Source: Caulobacterales bacterium
GTDB lineage: Bacteria > Pseudomonadota > Alphaproteobacteria > Caulobacterales > Caulobacteraceae
Assembly: GCA_016183935.1 (NCBI GenBank)
Contig: JACPDR010000045.1
Span: forward strand, 17,216-81,215
Length of the DNA: 64,000 bases
Reading direction: 5' to 3'
Part shown: positions 55,480 through 64,000 of the stretch, in pieces
Layout of the letters: each line of letters begins with the position of its first letter
Position numbering within the stretch: the stretch's first letter is position 1
The notes under the pieces: generated by a model
What the model saw: the letters and a program-made list of their open reading frames with translations, nothing else
What the model was told of the DNA's origin: nothing
Database searches by the model: none
Program-made: the position numbers and the translations under genes

Positions 55480-56373
55480 CTAGGCGGCCCGGCGCTTCCC
55501 GCCCATCAGCATCGACAGGATCCGGCCCAGGACCGTCGGCAGTTCGGCCCGCGTGACCACGCGGTCGACCATGCCCTTCTCCTGCAGGTATTCGGCGCGC
55601 TGGAAGCCCGGCGGCAGCTTCTCGCGGATGGTGGCCTCGATGACGCGCGGGCCGGCGAAGCCGATCAGGGCCCCCGGCTCGGCCAGGTGCACGTCGCCGA
55701 GCATGGCGTAGCTGGCGGTGACCCCGCCCGTGGTCGGGTCGGTCAGCACCACCACGAACGGCAGCTGGACCGCCTTCAGTTCCTGGATGGCCAGGGTGGT
55801 GCGGGCCATCTGCATCAGGCTGAGCGCGCCCTCCTGCATCCGCGCCCCGCCGGCGGCGGTGAAGCAGACCAGGGGCACGCCGCGCTCGATCGCGGCCCGG
55901 GCGGCGGCGATGAAGGCCTCGCCCGCGGCCATGCCCAGCGACCCGCCCATGAAGGTGAAGTCCTGGACAATGACCACCGCCGGCGTGCCGTCCAGCTCGC
56001 CGAAGCCGATGGCCATGGTGTCCTTGCGTCCGCTCGCCTTGCGCGCCGCCGCCAGGCGGTCCTTGTAGGGTTTGCCGTCCGAGAATTTCAGCGGGTCCTC
56101 GGGCACCTCCGGCGTCTCGATCGGCTCATAGGAGCCGCCGTCGAAGGTGAAGCGCAGCCGCGTCGGCGCGTCGATGCGCATGTGGCGACCGGTCGGCGTG
56201 ACCCACAGAGACGCCTCGAGGTCCGACCGGTAAAGCATCTCGCCGGTGTCGGGGTCCTTGACCCACAGGTTGTCGGGCGTGTCGCGCCGGCTGACGATCT
56301 TGCGCACGCCGGGGGCGAAGCGGGACAGCCAGCCGCCGCGCTTCTCCTGCTGGGGTTTGTTCTTGTCGACCAT
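55480..56373 (-). CDS. accD: Acetyl-CoA carboxylase carboxyltransferase subunit beta
   Basis: The ATG at 56373 gives 297 aa. The carboxyltransferase core shows DFTFMGGSLGMAAGE, FTAAGGARMQEGALSLMQMA, VVVLTDPTTGGVTASYAMLG and IGFAGPRVIE. The family has a four-cysteine zinc ribbon before this; here the corresponding segment reads WVKDPDTGEMLYRSDLEASL then WVTPTGRHMRI, with all four positions replaced. The enzyme, with AccA, makes malonyl-CoA. The gene sits between trpA and folC. Confidence 0.95.
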   Translation of the reverse strand: MVDKNKPQQEKRGGWLSRFAPGVRKIVSRRDTPDNLWVKDPDTGEMLYRSDLEASLWVTPTGRHMRIDAPTRLRFTFDGGSYEPIETPEVPEDPLKFSDGKPYKDRLAAARKASGRKDTMAIGFGELDGTPAVVIVQDFTFMGGSLGMAAGEAFIAAARAAIERGVPLVCFTAAGGARMQEGALSLMQMARTTLAIQELKAVQLPFVVVLTDPTTGGVTASYAMLGDVHLAEPGALIGFAGPRVIEATIREKLPPGFQRAEYLQEKGMVDRVVTRAELPTVLGRILSMLMGGKRRAA

Positions 56374-56383
56374 GAGCGGCGCT

Positions 56384-57214
56384 TTAGACGGTTTCCGGCG
56401 TCCTTGCACCCCGGACCGCGTTCGCGAGGGCCCTGACCCTGGCCAGAACGCGCCCGGCCGCCGGTTCGTTCGCCTCAAGCGCCGCCGCCACCTCGTCGAC
56501 CAGCACCGAGCCGGCCACCACGGCGTCGGCCACGCGGGCGATCTCGGCCGCCCGCTCCGGCGTTTTGACCCCGAAGCCGACGGCGACGGGCAGGCCCGAG
56601 GCCCTGCGCACCCGCTCGACCGCGGGCGCCACCGATCCCGCCTGCGCCTCCTTGACCCCGGTCACCCCGGCCACCGAGACGTAGTAGACGAAGCCCGAAG
56701 TGCGCCGGGCGATGACCTTCAGCCGGGCGTCGTCCGAGGTCGGCGTGGCCAGTCGGATCAGCGACACCTGCGCCGCGTCCAGCGCGTCGGACAGCGGCCC
56801 GGCCTCTTCCGGCGGGCAGTCGACCACGATCACGCCATCGACGCCCGAGGCGGCCGCGTCATCGGCGAAGGCCTGGTAGCCGTAGGTCTCGATCGGATTG
56901 AGATAGCCCATCAGGATCACCGGCGTGTCGGCGTCGCCCTCGCGGAAGGCGGCGGCCAGCGCCAGCGTGCCCTTCAGCGTCAGCCCGGCCTTGAGGCCGC
57001 GCAGGGCCGCGCGCTGGATCGGCGGCCCCTCGGCCATCGGGTCGGAGAAGGGAAAGCCCAGTTCGATGATGTCGGCCCCCGCCGCCGGCAGGCCGCGCAG
57101 GATCTCCAGCGCCTGCTCCCGGGTGGGATCGCCGGCCATCACATAGGCGACGAAGCCGGCCCGGCCTTCGGCCTTCAGCGCCGCGAACCGGGCCTCGATG
57201 CGTGCGGTGGTCAT
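56384..57214 (-). CDS. trpA: Tryptophan synthase alpha subunit
   Basis: The ATG at 57214 gives 276 aa. Motifs are FVAYVMAGDPTREQALEIL, ADIIELGFPFSDPMAEGP with the catalytic Glu, GVDGVIVVDCPPEEA, YYVSVAGVTGVK and VAVGFGVKTPERA. It cleaves indole-glycerol phosphate to indole, which passes to TrpB. Its ATG overlaps the stop of a secreted-protein gene (ATGA), which lies between it and trpB. Confidence 0.97.
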   Translation of the reverse strand: MTTARIEARFAALKAEGRAGFVAYVMAGDPTREQALEILRGLPAAGADIIELGFPFSDPMAEGPPIQRAALRGLKAGLTLKGTLALAAAFREGDADTPVILMGYLNPIETYGYQAFADDAAASGVDGVIVVDCPPEEAGPLSDALDAAQVSLIRLATPTSDDARLKVIARRTSGFVYYVSVAGVTGVKEAQAGSVAPAVERVRRASGLPVAVGFGVKTPERAAEIARVADAVVAGSVLVDEVAAALEANEPAAGRVLARVRALANAVRGARTPETV

Positions 57215-57639
57215 GGCTGCGGAGCGTCCGCCGCCGCGCCGGGCTCGCCCGCGGCGCACACGTCGCCGGGGATCAGGCCGAAGCCGAGATAGCCGGTCGC
57301 CTCCGGTCCGGCGGGGCGCGAGGTGTCGTAGAAGGCCTGCATCTGAAGGCCGTCGCAGCCGCCGCCCTCACGGCGCTTCACGAACACCACCCGGTTGGCG
57401 TCGCCCCCGGCCGCCAGCCAGCCCTGCCCCTCGAGTTCGGCGACGTAGGCGTCGGCCAGGGCGCCGATCCCGGCGAGCGGGGCGCTGACGCAGAAGGCCT
57501 TGCCGGCCAGGCCATACAGGTTGCCGCAGTCCGGCGCGGGCGTCGCGCCGGCGAGGGTCGGCACGTCGGGCAACGGCGACTGCGCCATCGCCGGGCCGGT
57601 GAACAGGGCCGCCGCGGCGGCCAGAAGGATGAGTTTCAT
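57211..57639 (-). CDS. Secreted protein between trpB and trpA
   Basis: This 142-aa ORF starts with a signal peptide (MKLILLAAAAALFTGPAMAQ). The mature part has four cysteines in the contexts DCGNLY, KAFCVSA, GGGCDGL and GDVCAAG, so two disulphides are possible. It lies 3 bases downstream of trpB and is coupled to trpA. No family recognised. Its place inside the trp operon is probably about expression, not tryptophan synthesis. Confidence 0.72.
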   Translation of the reverse strand: MKLILLAAAAALFTGPAMAQSPLPDVPTLAGATPAPDCGNLYGLAGKAFCVSAPLAGIGALADAYVAELEGQGWLAAGGDANRVVFVKRREGGGCDGLQMQAFYDTSRPAGPEATGYLGFGLIPGDVCAAGEPGAAADAPQP

Positions 57640-57642
57640 GGT

Positions 57643-58857
57643 CTAGAGCTCCACGCCGAGATGCTTCGCCACGGCGAAGATGTCCTTGTCGCCCCGCCCG
57701 CACATATTGAGCACGACGTCGCCGCCCCTACCCACTTCCCGGGCGATCTCGCCGACGCGGGCCAGGGCATGGCTGGGCTCCAGCGCCGGAATGATCCCCT
57801 CAAGCTTCGAGCACAGCTGGAAGGCTTCCAGGGCCTCGGCGTCGGTCGTGGCGCGATATTCGGCGCGTCCGATGTCCTTGAGCCAGGCGTGCTCCGGCCC
57901 GATGCCCGGATAGTCGAGCCCGGCCGAGATGGAGTGACCCTCGAGAATCTGTCCGTCGTCGTCCTGCAGCAGATAGGTCCGGTTGCCGTGCAGCACGCCC
58001 GGGCGTCCGCCCTGCAGCGAGGCCGCGTGGTCGGGGCCGTCCAGCCCGCGTCCGGCCGCCTCGACCCCGATCAGCCGCACGCCGGCGTCCTCGATGAACG
58101 GGTGGAACAGGCCGATGGCGTTCGACCCGCCGCCGATCGCCGCCACGCAGGCGTCCGGCAGCTTCCCCCGTCGGGCCAGCATCGAGGCCCGCGCCTCGCG
58201 CCCGATCACCGCCTGGAAATCGCGCACCATGGCCGGATAGGGATGCGGGCCGGCCGCCGTGCCGATCAGGTAGTAGGTGTCCTCGACATTGGTCACCCAG
58301 TCGCGCATCGCCTCGTTCATGGCGTCCTTGAGCGTGGCGCGCCCGGAGGTCACCGGCACGACCTCGGCGCCCAGCAGCTTCATGCGGAAGACGTTGGGCA
58401 TCTGCCGCTCGACGTCGGTCGCGCCCATGTAGACGACGCATTGCAGGCCGAAGCGGGCGCACACCGTCGCCGTCGCCACGCCATGCTGGCCGGCCCCGGT
58501 CTCGGCGATGATGCGTGTCTTGCCCATCCGCATGGCCAGCAGGATCTGGCCCATGCAGTTGTTGATCTTGTGCGCGCCGGTGTGGTTCAGCTCGTCGCGC
58601 TTGAACCAGATGTCGGCCGCGCCGTAGTGGGCCGTCAGCCGCTCGGCCAGGTACAGCGGGCTGGGCCGTCCGACATAGTCGGTCAGGAAGCCGTCCAGTT
58701 CGGCCTGGAACGACGGATCCGCCTTCGCCGCCTCGTATGCGTCGTTCAGCTGATGGATCAGCGGCATCAGCGTCTCGGCCACGAACCGCCCGCCATAGGG
58801 GCCGAAGCGGCCCTCGGCGTCGGGCATGGCGTAGCTGTTGGGGAGAATAGCGTTCAC
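57643..58857 (-). CDS. trpB: Tryptophan synthase beta subunit
   Basis: This 404-aa PLP enzyme starts at a GTG (58857). Motifs are [45 protein letters not shown] with the PLP Lys97, [12 protein letters not shown] and the phosphate-binding [12 protein letters not shown]. It joins indole and serine to make tryptophan. It follows trpF after 31 bases. Confidence 0.97.
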   Translation of the reverse strand: MNAILPNSYAMPDAEGRFGPYGGRFVAETLMPLIHQLNDAYEAAKADPSFQAELDGFLTDYVGRPSPLYLAERLTAHYGAADIWFKRDELNHTGAHKINNCMGQILLAMRMGKTRIIAETGAGQHGVATATVCARFGLQCVVYMGATDVERQMPNVFRMKLLGAEVVPVTSGRATLKDAMNEAMRDWVTNVEDTYYLIGTAAGPHPYPAMVRDFQAVIGREARASMLARRGKLPDACVAAIGGGSNAIGLFHPFIEDAGVRLIGVEAAGRGLDGPDHAASLQGGRPGVLHGNRTYLLQDDDGQILEGHSISAGLDYPGIGPEHAWLKDIGRAEYRATTDAEALEAFQLCSKLEGIIPALEPSHALARVGEIAREVGRGGDVVLNMCGRGDKDIFAVAKHLGVEL

Positions 58858-58888
58858 GGGGCAAACTCGCGCGGGGGAGCGGCGGAAA

Positions 58889-59527
58889 TCAGGCCGACCG
58901 CGCCGCCTCGAGGAAAGCCGCGATCAGGTGAGGGTCCTTAACACCGGGGCTGGTTTCCACGCCAGAGGACACATCGACGGCGGGCGCACCCGAAATCGTG
59001 ATCGCCTCCCCGACATTGGCGGGGGTCAGCCCGCCCGCCACGAACCACGGTCGGCGGAAAGCCCGGTCGGCCAGCAGCGTCCAGTCGAACCGCGCCCCCA
59101 CCCCGCCCGGCAGGTCCGAATCCTCCGGCGGTTTCGCATCGAACATCAGATGCTCGACGAACGGCTCCCAGGCCTCCGCCTCGGCGAAATCCTCGTGCAC
59201 GCGGATGGGCAGGGCCTTGATGACCCCCGCCCCGGTCAGGGTCCGCACCCGTTCCGCTCGCGCCGGGGTCTCGGAGCCGTGCAGCTGGATCAGGTCCGGC
59301 TTGAGGATCAGGGCGATCTCGGTCAGCAGGGCGTCGTCGGCGTCGACAGTGACCGCCACCACCTTCGCCCGCCCTCGCGCCCGCTCGAACAGGGTCGCGG
59401 CGTGCAGCGGATCGATGTGGCGCGGACTCCTCGGGTACACCACCGCGCCGACGAAGGCCGCGCCCCCGGCCAGGGCGGCGTCGAGCGTTTCCGGCGTGGT
59501 CAGGCCGCAGATCTTGACGGAGGTCAT
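58889..59527 (-). CDS. trpF: Phosphoribosylanthranilate isomerase
   Basis: This 212-aa TIM-barrel enzyme has [17 protein letters not shown] with the catalytic Cys at the N-terminus, [32 protein letters not shown] and [33 protein letters not shown]. It performs the third step of the pathway from anthranilate. It heads the trpF-trpB-trpA-accD-folC run. Confidence 0.96.
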   Translation of the reverse strand: MTSVKICGLTTPETLDAALAGGAAFVGAVVYPRSPRHIDPLHAATLFERARGRAKVVAVTVDADDALLTEIALILKPDLIQLHGSETPARAERVRTLTGAGVIKALPIRVHEDFAEAEAWEPFVEHLMFDAKPPEDSDLPGGVGARFDWTLLADRAFRRPWFVAGGLTPANVGEAITISGAPAVDVSSGVETSPGVKDPHLIAAFLEAARSA

Positions 59528-59558
59528 GGGGAGCAGGTGGCGGCGCGCCCGCCCGAGG

Positions 59559-60290
59559 TCAAGCGAAGAGGCTGTCGATCTCGTCCGGCGTCAGCAGCCG
59601 CCACTCGCCCGGGGCGAGGTCGTCCGGCAAGCCCAGGCCGCCGACCCGCTCGCGGTGCAGGGCCTCGACGTGGTTGCCGACGGCGGCGAACATGCGTCGG
59701 ACCATGTGGTAGCGGCCCTCGGTGACGGTCAGGCGCGCCTCGACCGGCGACAGCACCTCCAGCGCGGCGGGGGCCAGCGGCTTGTCCTCGCCCTCCAGCA
59801 CCAGCCCGCCAGCGGCGAACAGCTCCGCCTCGGTGCCGGCCAGCGGCCGCGCCAGCGTGGCGCGATAGACCTTGGCCACGTGACGTTTGGGCGAGATCAC
59901 CCGGTGCAGCAGGTCGCCGTCGTCGGTGAGCAGCAGCAGGCCGGTGGTCTGCTTGTCGAGCCGGCCGATGGTCGAGATGGCCGGGTCGCGGCGCCGCCAG
60001 CGGTCGGGCAGGACGTCATAGACCAGCGCCCCGTCCTCCTTGTGCGAACAGGTCATGCCGAGCGGCTTGTGCAGCATCAGAACGAGGCCCGGCGGCGGGT
60101 CGAGCGGCTGGCCGTCGATCTCCATCCGCGACGGCAGGTCCGGCGTCACCGCGATCCGCTTCGACACGTCGGTTAGCTCGGCCCCGTCCAGCACGATGCC
60201 GCCGGCCTTGCCGAGCCGGGCCATCTCGGTCCGCGAGCCGTAGCCCATCGAACCCAGCAGCCGGTCGACGCGGCTGGTCGGCGTCTTCAT
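59559..60290 (-). CDS. RsuA-family rRNA pseudouridine synthase
   Basis: This 243-aa protein has an N-terminal S4 domain (VDRLLGSMGYGSRTEMARLG), then LVLMLHKPLGMTCSHK and the catalytic GRLDKQTTGLLLLTDDG. KVYRATLARPL and MVRRMFAAVGNHVEALHRERVG follow. The family isomerises uridine in 16S or 23S rRNA; the RsuA (U516) type is most likely. Its ATG overlaps the methyltransferase stop (ATGA). Confidence 0.92.
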   Translation of the reverse strand: MKTPTSRVDRLLGSMGYGSRTEMARLGKAGGIVLDGAELTDVSKRIAVTPDLPSRMEIDGQPLDPPPGLVLMLHKPLGMTCSHKEDGALVYDVLPDRWRRRDPAISTIGRLDKQTTGLLLLTDDGDLLHRVISPKRHVAKVYRATLARPLAGTEAELFAAGGLVLEGEDKPLAPAALEVLSPVEARLTVTEGRYHMVRRMFAAVGNHVEALHRERVGGLGLPDDLAPGEWRLLTPDEIDSLFA

Positions 60291-61186
60291 TTCACCGCCT
60301 CGATCACCTTGTAGCCGCCCGCGTCGGCGACCGGGCGAGTGCGTTTGAAGGCCGCCGCCAATTCCGCCTCATAGGGCAGGTGCCGGTTGGCCACGACCCA
60401 GAGGACCCCGCCTTTCTTCAACATCGCCGCGGCCTGGCGGATGAAGGCCTGGCCCAGCCGGCGGTCCTCGGCCCCGCCGTCGTGGAACGGCGGGTTCATG
60501 ACCACGAAGTCGAGATCACCGCTGGCCTCGACCGTCCGTGCGTCGGCCCAGTCGAAGGTGGCCCGCGGGTCCGTGACGTTCCGGCGCGCCGCCTCCACCG
60601 CCCGCCGGTCCAGGTCGACGAGTCGCAGCGCGGTCACCGCCGGCGAGCGCAGCACCACCGTGGCCAGCGCGCCGTAGCCGCAGCCGAGGTCTATTCCCGC
60701 GCCCTTCATCGGCGGCAGATGCTGCGCCAGCGCCATCGTCCCGGCGTCGACCCGGTCCCAGGCGAACACGCCCGGTTGCGACCACGCCTCCAGTCCGGGC
60801 ACGACCCGCGGCGCGCCGGCCGCGATGGCCTCGTCGAGCGCCGTCACCCTCTCCGGCCGGATCACCACGCAGCGCCGGTGATGCGCCTTGGCGCTCTCGC
60901 CGACCTCGACCCCGAACGCCGCCAGCTCCTTCTTCAGCCGCGAGCCGCCCTTGTCCTTGGGGGCCATGACGTCCAACCGTCCGCCGGGTTTCAGCGCCCG
61001 CAGCGCCAGGGCCAGCGTATGGCGCCGCTCCAACACACCCGGCGGGGCGTAGATCATGGCGGCGTCGACCGAGCCTTCGGGCACCGACTCGAGCGGCGTC
61101 GAGCCGGGGATCAGGGGCGAGGTCTGGACCGCGTCGCCGGGCGGATCGAACACCGCCGGGGGGCGGCCATACAGGAGGGTCGTCAT
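60287..61186 (-). CDS. RsmC-like class I methyltransferase
   Basis: The ATG at 61186 gives 299 aa; an ATG at 61198 is also possible. The C-terminal methyltransferase domain has GAGIDLGCGYGALATVVL (SAM site), LRLVDLDRRAVEAARRN and the catalytic VVMNPPFHDGG. The N-terminal half is a degenerate copy of the same fold, as in RsmC, which methylates G1207 of 16S rRNA. It is coupled to the pseudouridine synthase gene, which fits an rRNA role. Confidence 0.88.
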   Translation of the reverse strand: MTTLLYGRPPAVFDPPGDAVQTSPLIPGSTPLESVPEGSVDAAMIYAPPGVLERRHTLALALRALKPGGRLDVMAPKDKGGSRLKKELAAFGVEVGESAKAHHRRCVVIRPERVTALDEAIAAGAPRVVPGLEAWSQPGVFAWDRVDAGTMALAQHLPPMKGAGIDLGCGYGALATVVLRSPAVTALRLVDLDRRAVEAARRNVTDPRATFDWADARTVEASGDLDFVVMNPPFHDGGAEDRRLGQAFIRQAAAMLKKGGVLWVVANRHLPYEAELAAAFKRTRPVADAGGYKVIEAVK

Positions 61187-61230
61187 GGCGCGGTCCATAG
61201 CGGCTTTGGACGTCCGCGCGAACCCGTCAG

Positions 61231-61986
61231 TCAGACCGGAGGGGCGACCACCACATCCTCCAGCAGCGCCCGGAACCGGCGCAGCGCCTCGTCCGACAGG
61301 TCGGGGTCGTAGCGCATCGGCGGCACGGAGGTCGGCTCGTCGAAGGCGTGGCTGCCCTCGGCGATCCAGGTCTCGACCTCGACGCCGCATTTGCGAACCA
61401 TGTCGTGGACCCGCTCGGCGTTGCGCACCGTGGTCAGGTGGTCGGTGCGGGAGATGACCGCCAGGGTCTTCGGGCAATGCCGCCAGGGCCGCATCCGGTT
61501 CAGCGCGGCGATCCCGACGTAGGGATAGGCCAGATACGCCGCGACCACGCCTTCGAGCGACGCCGCGCCGGGGTCGGCGACGCCCAGCATACGGGGCTCG
61601 CGCCGGGAGCTCATCGCCTCCATGATGCCCCAGCCGCCGTGGCTCCATCCGGCGAGAGCGACCTTTGACGCATCGACGTCGGGGCGTTGCGACACACCGT
61701 GCAGCGCCGCCAGCACGTCGCCGGCCCTCTGCGAGCCGTGCAGCAGCAGGCCGGTGCAGACCGTGGCCAGGGCGAACCCCCGACTCCAGCCGCGCGGCCC
61801 GTAGGAATCGATGATGAAGGCCCGCCACCCGGCCGCCTTCGCCGCCTCGGCGTATTTCGGCAGATGGCCGCGCAGGCCGCCGCAGCCATGGAACAGGATG
61901 ACCGCCGGCCGGGGCCGGTCGTCATCGGGGCCGACCAGGGTGGTGTGAGCCTCGAGCCGGGCCCAGCGCTGGGAAAGGGTGTCCAT
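61231..61986 (-). CDS. Dienelactone-hydrolase-like alpha/beta hydrolase
   Basis: The ATG at 61986 gives 251 aa; an ATG at 61998 would add four residues. The sequence has VILFHGCGGLRGHL as oxyanion region, AFIIDSYGPRGWSRG, VALAGWSHGGWGIMEA with the nucleophile Ser in GWSHGG, SRTDHLTT with a possible Asp, and GSHAFDEP with the His. It is cytosolic, lacking a signal peptide. The substrate is unknown. Confidence 0.85.
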   Translation of the reverse strand: MDTLSQRWARLEAHTTLVGPDDDRPRPAVILFHGCGGLRGHLPKYAEAAKAAGWRAFIIDSYGPRGWSRGFALATVCTGLLLHGSQRAGDVLAALHGVSQRPDVDASKVALAGWSHGGWGIMEAMSSRREPRMLGVADPGAASLEGVVAAYLAYPYVGIAALNRMRPWRHCPKTLAVISRTDHLTTVRNAERVHDMVRKCGVEVETWIAEGSHAFDEPTSVPPMRYDPDLSDEALRRFRALLEDVVVAPPV

Positions 61987-62071
61987 AAGCGCCACCATAC
62001 CGGAGGGCGGGGGCGGAGGAAGCGGCGTCGCGATGTGTCCGGGTAAAACCCAAAAACACCGTCCAGACCGT

Positions 62072-62107
62072 CCGGATCGTCCGGATCGACCGGATCGTCC
62101 GGATCGT
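62072..62107. repeat. Tandem 9-bp repeat
   Basis: Four units of CCGGATCGT (one with a final A) follow each other, with partial units on both sides. It lies in the upstream region of the dienelactone-hydrolase-like gene. Confidence 0.85.
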
Positions 62108-62289
62108 CCGCTTCGGTCCTCGGGGACGCGGACGAGGATGTGATTGTCAAAGACCCGGGCGAAAGGCTGACATTATGCGGCCTTGGCTTCCTCAGGCGCG
62201 TTCATGACGCTGAGTTTTCGGCAAGCCGCTGAAGTCGTTCAAATCTGTCCGCGAAATTGCGATGGCTGGCGGTGGATCGCCAGCACCGC

Positions 62290-62426
62290 TCAGTCACCCT
62301 CGGGCTTGACCCGAGGGTCAGACCCGCCGGTGCGCATCGTTGAGTGATGGATCGCGATCGAGGGGCCCGTCCCCACACCCCGCTCGCGACAACGTCTGAT
62401 CCTCGGGTCGAGCCCGAGGATGACGG
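62290..62426. repeat. Inverted pair of palindromic (REP-type) units
   Basis: Unit A (62290-62322) contains CCCTCGGGCTTGACCCGAGGG and unit B (62395-62426) is nearly its reverse complement, CCTCGGGTCGAGCCCGAGG. Each unit is itself a palindrome. The pair resembles bacterial interspersed mosaic elements. It differs in sequence from the element at 201-329. Confidence 0.75.
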
Positions 62427-62493
62427 CCGGGGGAGAGGAACACCCGCGCTCAAGCAGCGAGCCGCCGCGCGGCGAGCGATAGCGCCCCAAGGA

Positions 62494-64000
62494 TCAGTGC
62501 CGGAACACCCGCACCCCGGTGAAGGCCATGGCCACGCCGGCCTCGTCGGCGGCGGCGATGACCTCGTCGTCGCGGATCGAGCCGCCCGGCTGGATCACCG
62601 CCGTGGCGCCGGCCGCGACCGCCTCGAGCAGGCCGTCGGCGAAGGGGAAGAAGGCTTCGGAGGCGCAGGCCGAGCCCTGGGCCAGCGAATGCGCCAGCCC
62701 CTTGGCCTCGCCGGCCTCGCGGGCGCGGATGGCGGCGATGCGGGCCGAGTCGCGGCGGTTCATCTGGCCGGCGCCGATGCCGGCGGTCTGGCCGTCCTTC
62801 GCATAGACGATGGCGTTCGATTTCACGTGCTTGGCGACGGTGAAGGCGAACAGCATGTCCTCGATCTCCTGCGGCGTCGGCTGGCGGCGGGTGACGATCT
62901 TGAGGTCGGCCGGCGCGATGCGGCTGCGGTCGCGCGACTGGACGAGGAAGCCGCCGGCGACGGAGCGGAACACCTCGCCGGCCGCCAGCGGATCGGGCAG
63001 GCCGTCGGTGAGCAGCAGGCGCAGGTTCTTCTTGGCCGCGAAGACGGCCTGGGCCTCCTCATCGGCGCCCGGGGCGATGACGACTTCGGTGAAGATGTCG
63101 GTGATCAGTTTGGCGTCGGCGCCGGTCAGGGTGCGGTTGACGGCGATGACGCCGCCGAAGGCCGACACCGCGTCGCACTCCAGCGCCCGGGCATAGGCGG
63201 TGGCCAGATCGCTGCCCACGGCGACGCCGCAGGGGTTGGCGTGTTTGACGATGACGCAGGCCGGGGCCTCGAACTCGGCGACCAGTTCATAGGCCGCGTC
63301 GGCGTCGGCGATGTTGTTGTAGCCCAGCTCCTTGCCCTGCAGCTGGCGGGCGTTGGCCACGCCCGGGCGGCTTTCGCCGGTGCGGTAGAAGGCCCCCGTC
63401 TGGTGCGGGTTCTCGCCGTAGCGGAGCGTCTGGGCCAGGGCGCCGGCGATGGATTTGCGGGCCGGGGCGACGTCCTCGACCTGCCGCGCGAACCAGCCGG
63501 AGACGGCGGCGTCATAGGCGGCGGTGCGGGCGAAGGCGCGGGCGGCGAGGCGTTGGCGCAGGGCGAGGCTGGTGGCGCCGTCGGCCTTGAGCGCGGCCAG
63601 CACCTCGTCGAGTCCGGTCTTGTCGACGCAGACGGCGACATAGCCGTGGTTCTTCGACGCCGAGCGGATCATGGCCGGGCCGCCGATGTCGATGTTCTCG
63701 ACCGCCGCCTCGAAGCCGCCGCCCGACGCCACCGTGGCCTCGAACGGATAGAGGTCGATCCAGGCGATATCGATGCCGCCGATGCCGTGTTCGGTCATGG
63801 CCTGCGCGTGCGAGGGCTCGTCGCGCACCCCCAGCAGGCCGCCGTGCACCACCGGGTGCAGGGTCTTGACCCGGCCGTCCATCATCTCGGGGAAGCCGGT
63901 CAGGTCGGCCACGTCCTTCACCGGCAGGCCGAAGCCCGCGATGGCCGCCCGCGTGCCGCCGGTCGAGACCAGTTCGACGCCCAGCCCGTGCAGCGTCCGC
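62494..64000 (-). CDS. purH: Bifunctional AICAR formyltransferase/IMP cyclohydrolase, 3' part
   Basis: The frame runs off the window at 64000; about 502 of the usual 520-530 residues are present. The N-terminal IMP cyclohydrolase part has [25 protein letters not shown] and [10 protein letters not shown]. The formyltransferase part has [50 protein letters not shown] and the ending [30 protein letters not shown]. It carries out the last two steps of IMP synthesis. Confidence 0.97.
   Translation of the reverse strand, partial: RTLHGLGVELVSTGGTRAAIAGFGLPVKDVADLTGFPEMMDGRVKTLHPVVHGGLLGVRDEPSHAQAMTEHGIGGIDIAWIDLYPFEATVASGGGFEAAVENIDIGGPAMIRSASKNHGYVAVCVDKTGLDEVLAALKADGATSLALRQRLAARAFARTAAYDAAVSGWFARQVEDVAPARKSIAGALAQTLRYGENPHQTGAFYRTGESRPGVANARQLQGKELGYNNIADADAAYELVAEFEAPACVIVKHANPCGVAVGSDLATAYARALECDAVSAFGGVIAVNRTLTGADAKLITDIFTEVVIAPGADEEAQAVFAAKKNLRLLLTDGLPDPLAAGEVFRSVAGGFLVQSRDRSRIAPADLKIVTRRQPTPQEIEDMLFAFTVAKHVKSNAIVYAKDGQTAGIGAGQMNRRDSARIAAIRAREAGEAKGLAHSLAQGSACASEAFFPFADGLLEAVAAGATAVIQPGGSIRDDEVIAAADEAGVAMAFTGVRVFRH

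Larger units (their letters stand above)
61999..62493. other. Repeat-rich gap without a gene
   Basis: No supported ORF is present. The gap holds a 9-bp tandem repeat (62072-62107) and an inverted pair of palindromic units (62290-62426), each described separately. Short frames on the minus strand here are translations of the repeats. Confidence 0.6.

Noticed and set aside
58858..58888. Trp leader or attenuator before trpB
   Set aside because: The gap is only 31 bases and has no Trp-codon run or hairpin pair.
61611..62150. 179-aa frame with Asp-Pro repeats
   Set aside because: The repeats come from the 9-bp tandem array, and the rest is out of frame inside the hydrolase gene.
62202..62490. 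Short minus-strand frames reading like SSGSTRGS or LGLDPRIRR
   Set aside because: These are translations of the palindromic repeat units, a known source of false genes.

Overview
The window is GC-rich, densely packed chromosomal DNA from an alphaproteobacterium. The gene set (tsaE-amgK-murU-addB-addA-trxA-folC-accD-trpA-trpB-trpF, ftsY-ispZ, AmpG, TonB receptors, S9 peptidases) and the protein wording point to the order Caulobacterales, most likely Brevundimonas or a close relative. That assignment is inference from gene content; there is no rRNA gene here to confirm it. Many neighbours overlap by ATGA, GTGA or TGATG, which suggests translational coupling.

Layout. 1-191 is the 5' end of nadE (minus), then a REP-type inverted repeat, then ftsY-ispZ and a MarR regulator with a lysine-rich tail (386-2665). 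2670-7075 holds two tandem secreted prolyl oligopeptidases (minus). 7224-8929 has a potassium channel with a C-terminal zinc ribbon, and dapF. 8937-12383 is an iron-uptake operon: TonB receptor, PepSY protein and a small membrane protein. 12586-14723 is a malic enzyme gene (maeB) broken by an internal deletion with frameshift. 14725-19724 has ampG, a hybrid histidine kinase and comM, all on the minus strand.

19743-22839 is a complete IS1595/ISXO2-type transposon. It has 28-bp imperfect terminal inverted repeats, an 8-10 bp target duplication, a transposase, a run of strong hairpins and three cargo ORFs of unknown function. It sits 18 bp upstream of comM, between comM and gshB. This is the clearest accessory segment and the best candidate for undescribed biology.

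22894-27838 is a minus-strand block: gshB, a SirB1-like protein, yraN, rsmI, hemW (with an apparent in-frame deletion) and rdgB. 28050-29780 carries a 38-aa ORF, then DUF2975, an XRE regulator and Smr. 29865-36417 has adenosine kinase, a secreted protein with ATP-grasp, a small membrane protein with nth and an amine oxidase, a creatininase-like protein and a phasin-like protein. 36420-43879 holds amn, a lipoprotein esterase, AsmA, a third S9 peptidase and two small genes.

43981-53755 runs on the plus strand: acyltransferase, tsaE, amgK, murU, addB, addA. AmgK-MurU recycles N-acetylmuramate to UDP-MurNAc, which complements AmpG muropeptide import elsewhere in the window. AddAB is the double-strand-break repair helicase-nuclease. 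After trxA, 54189-59527 is folC-accD-trpA-(secreted protein)-trpB-trpF on the minus strand. The end carries an RsuA-type pseudouridine synthase, an RsmC-like methyltransferase, a dienelactone-hydrolase-like protein, a repeat-rich 0.5-kb gap and the 3' part of purH, which runs off the window.
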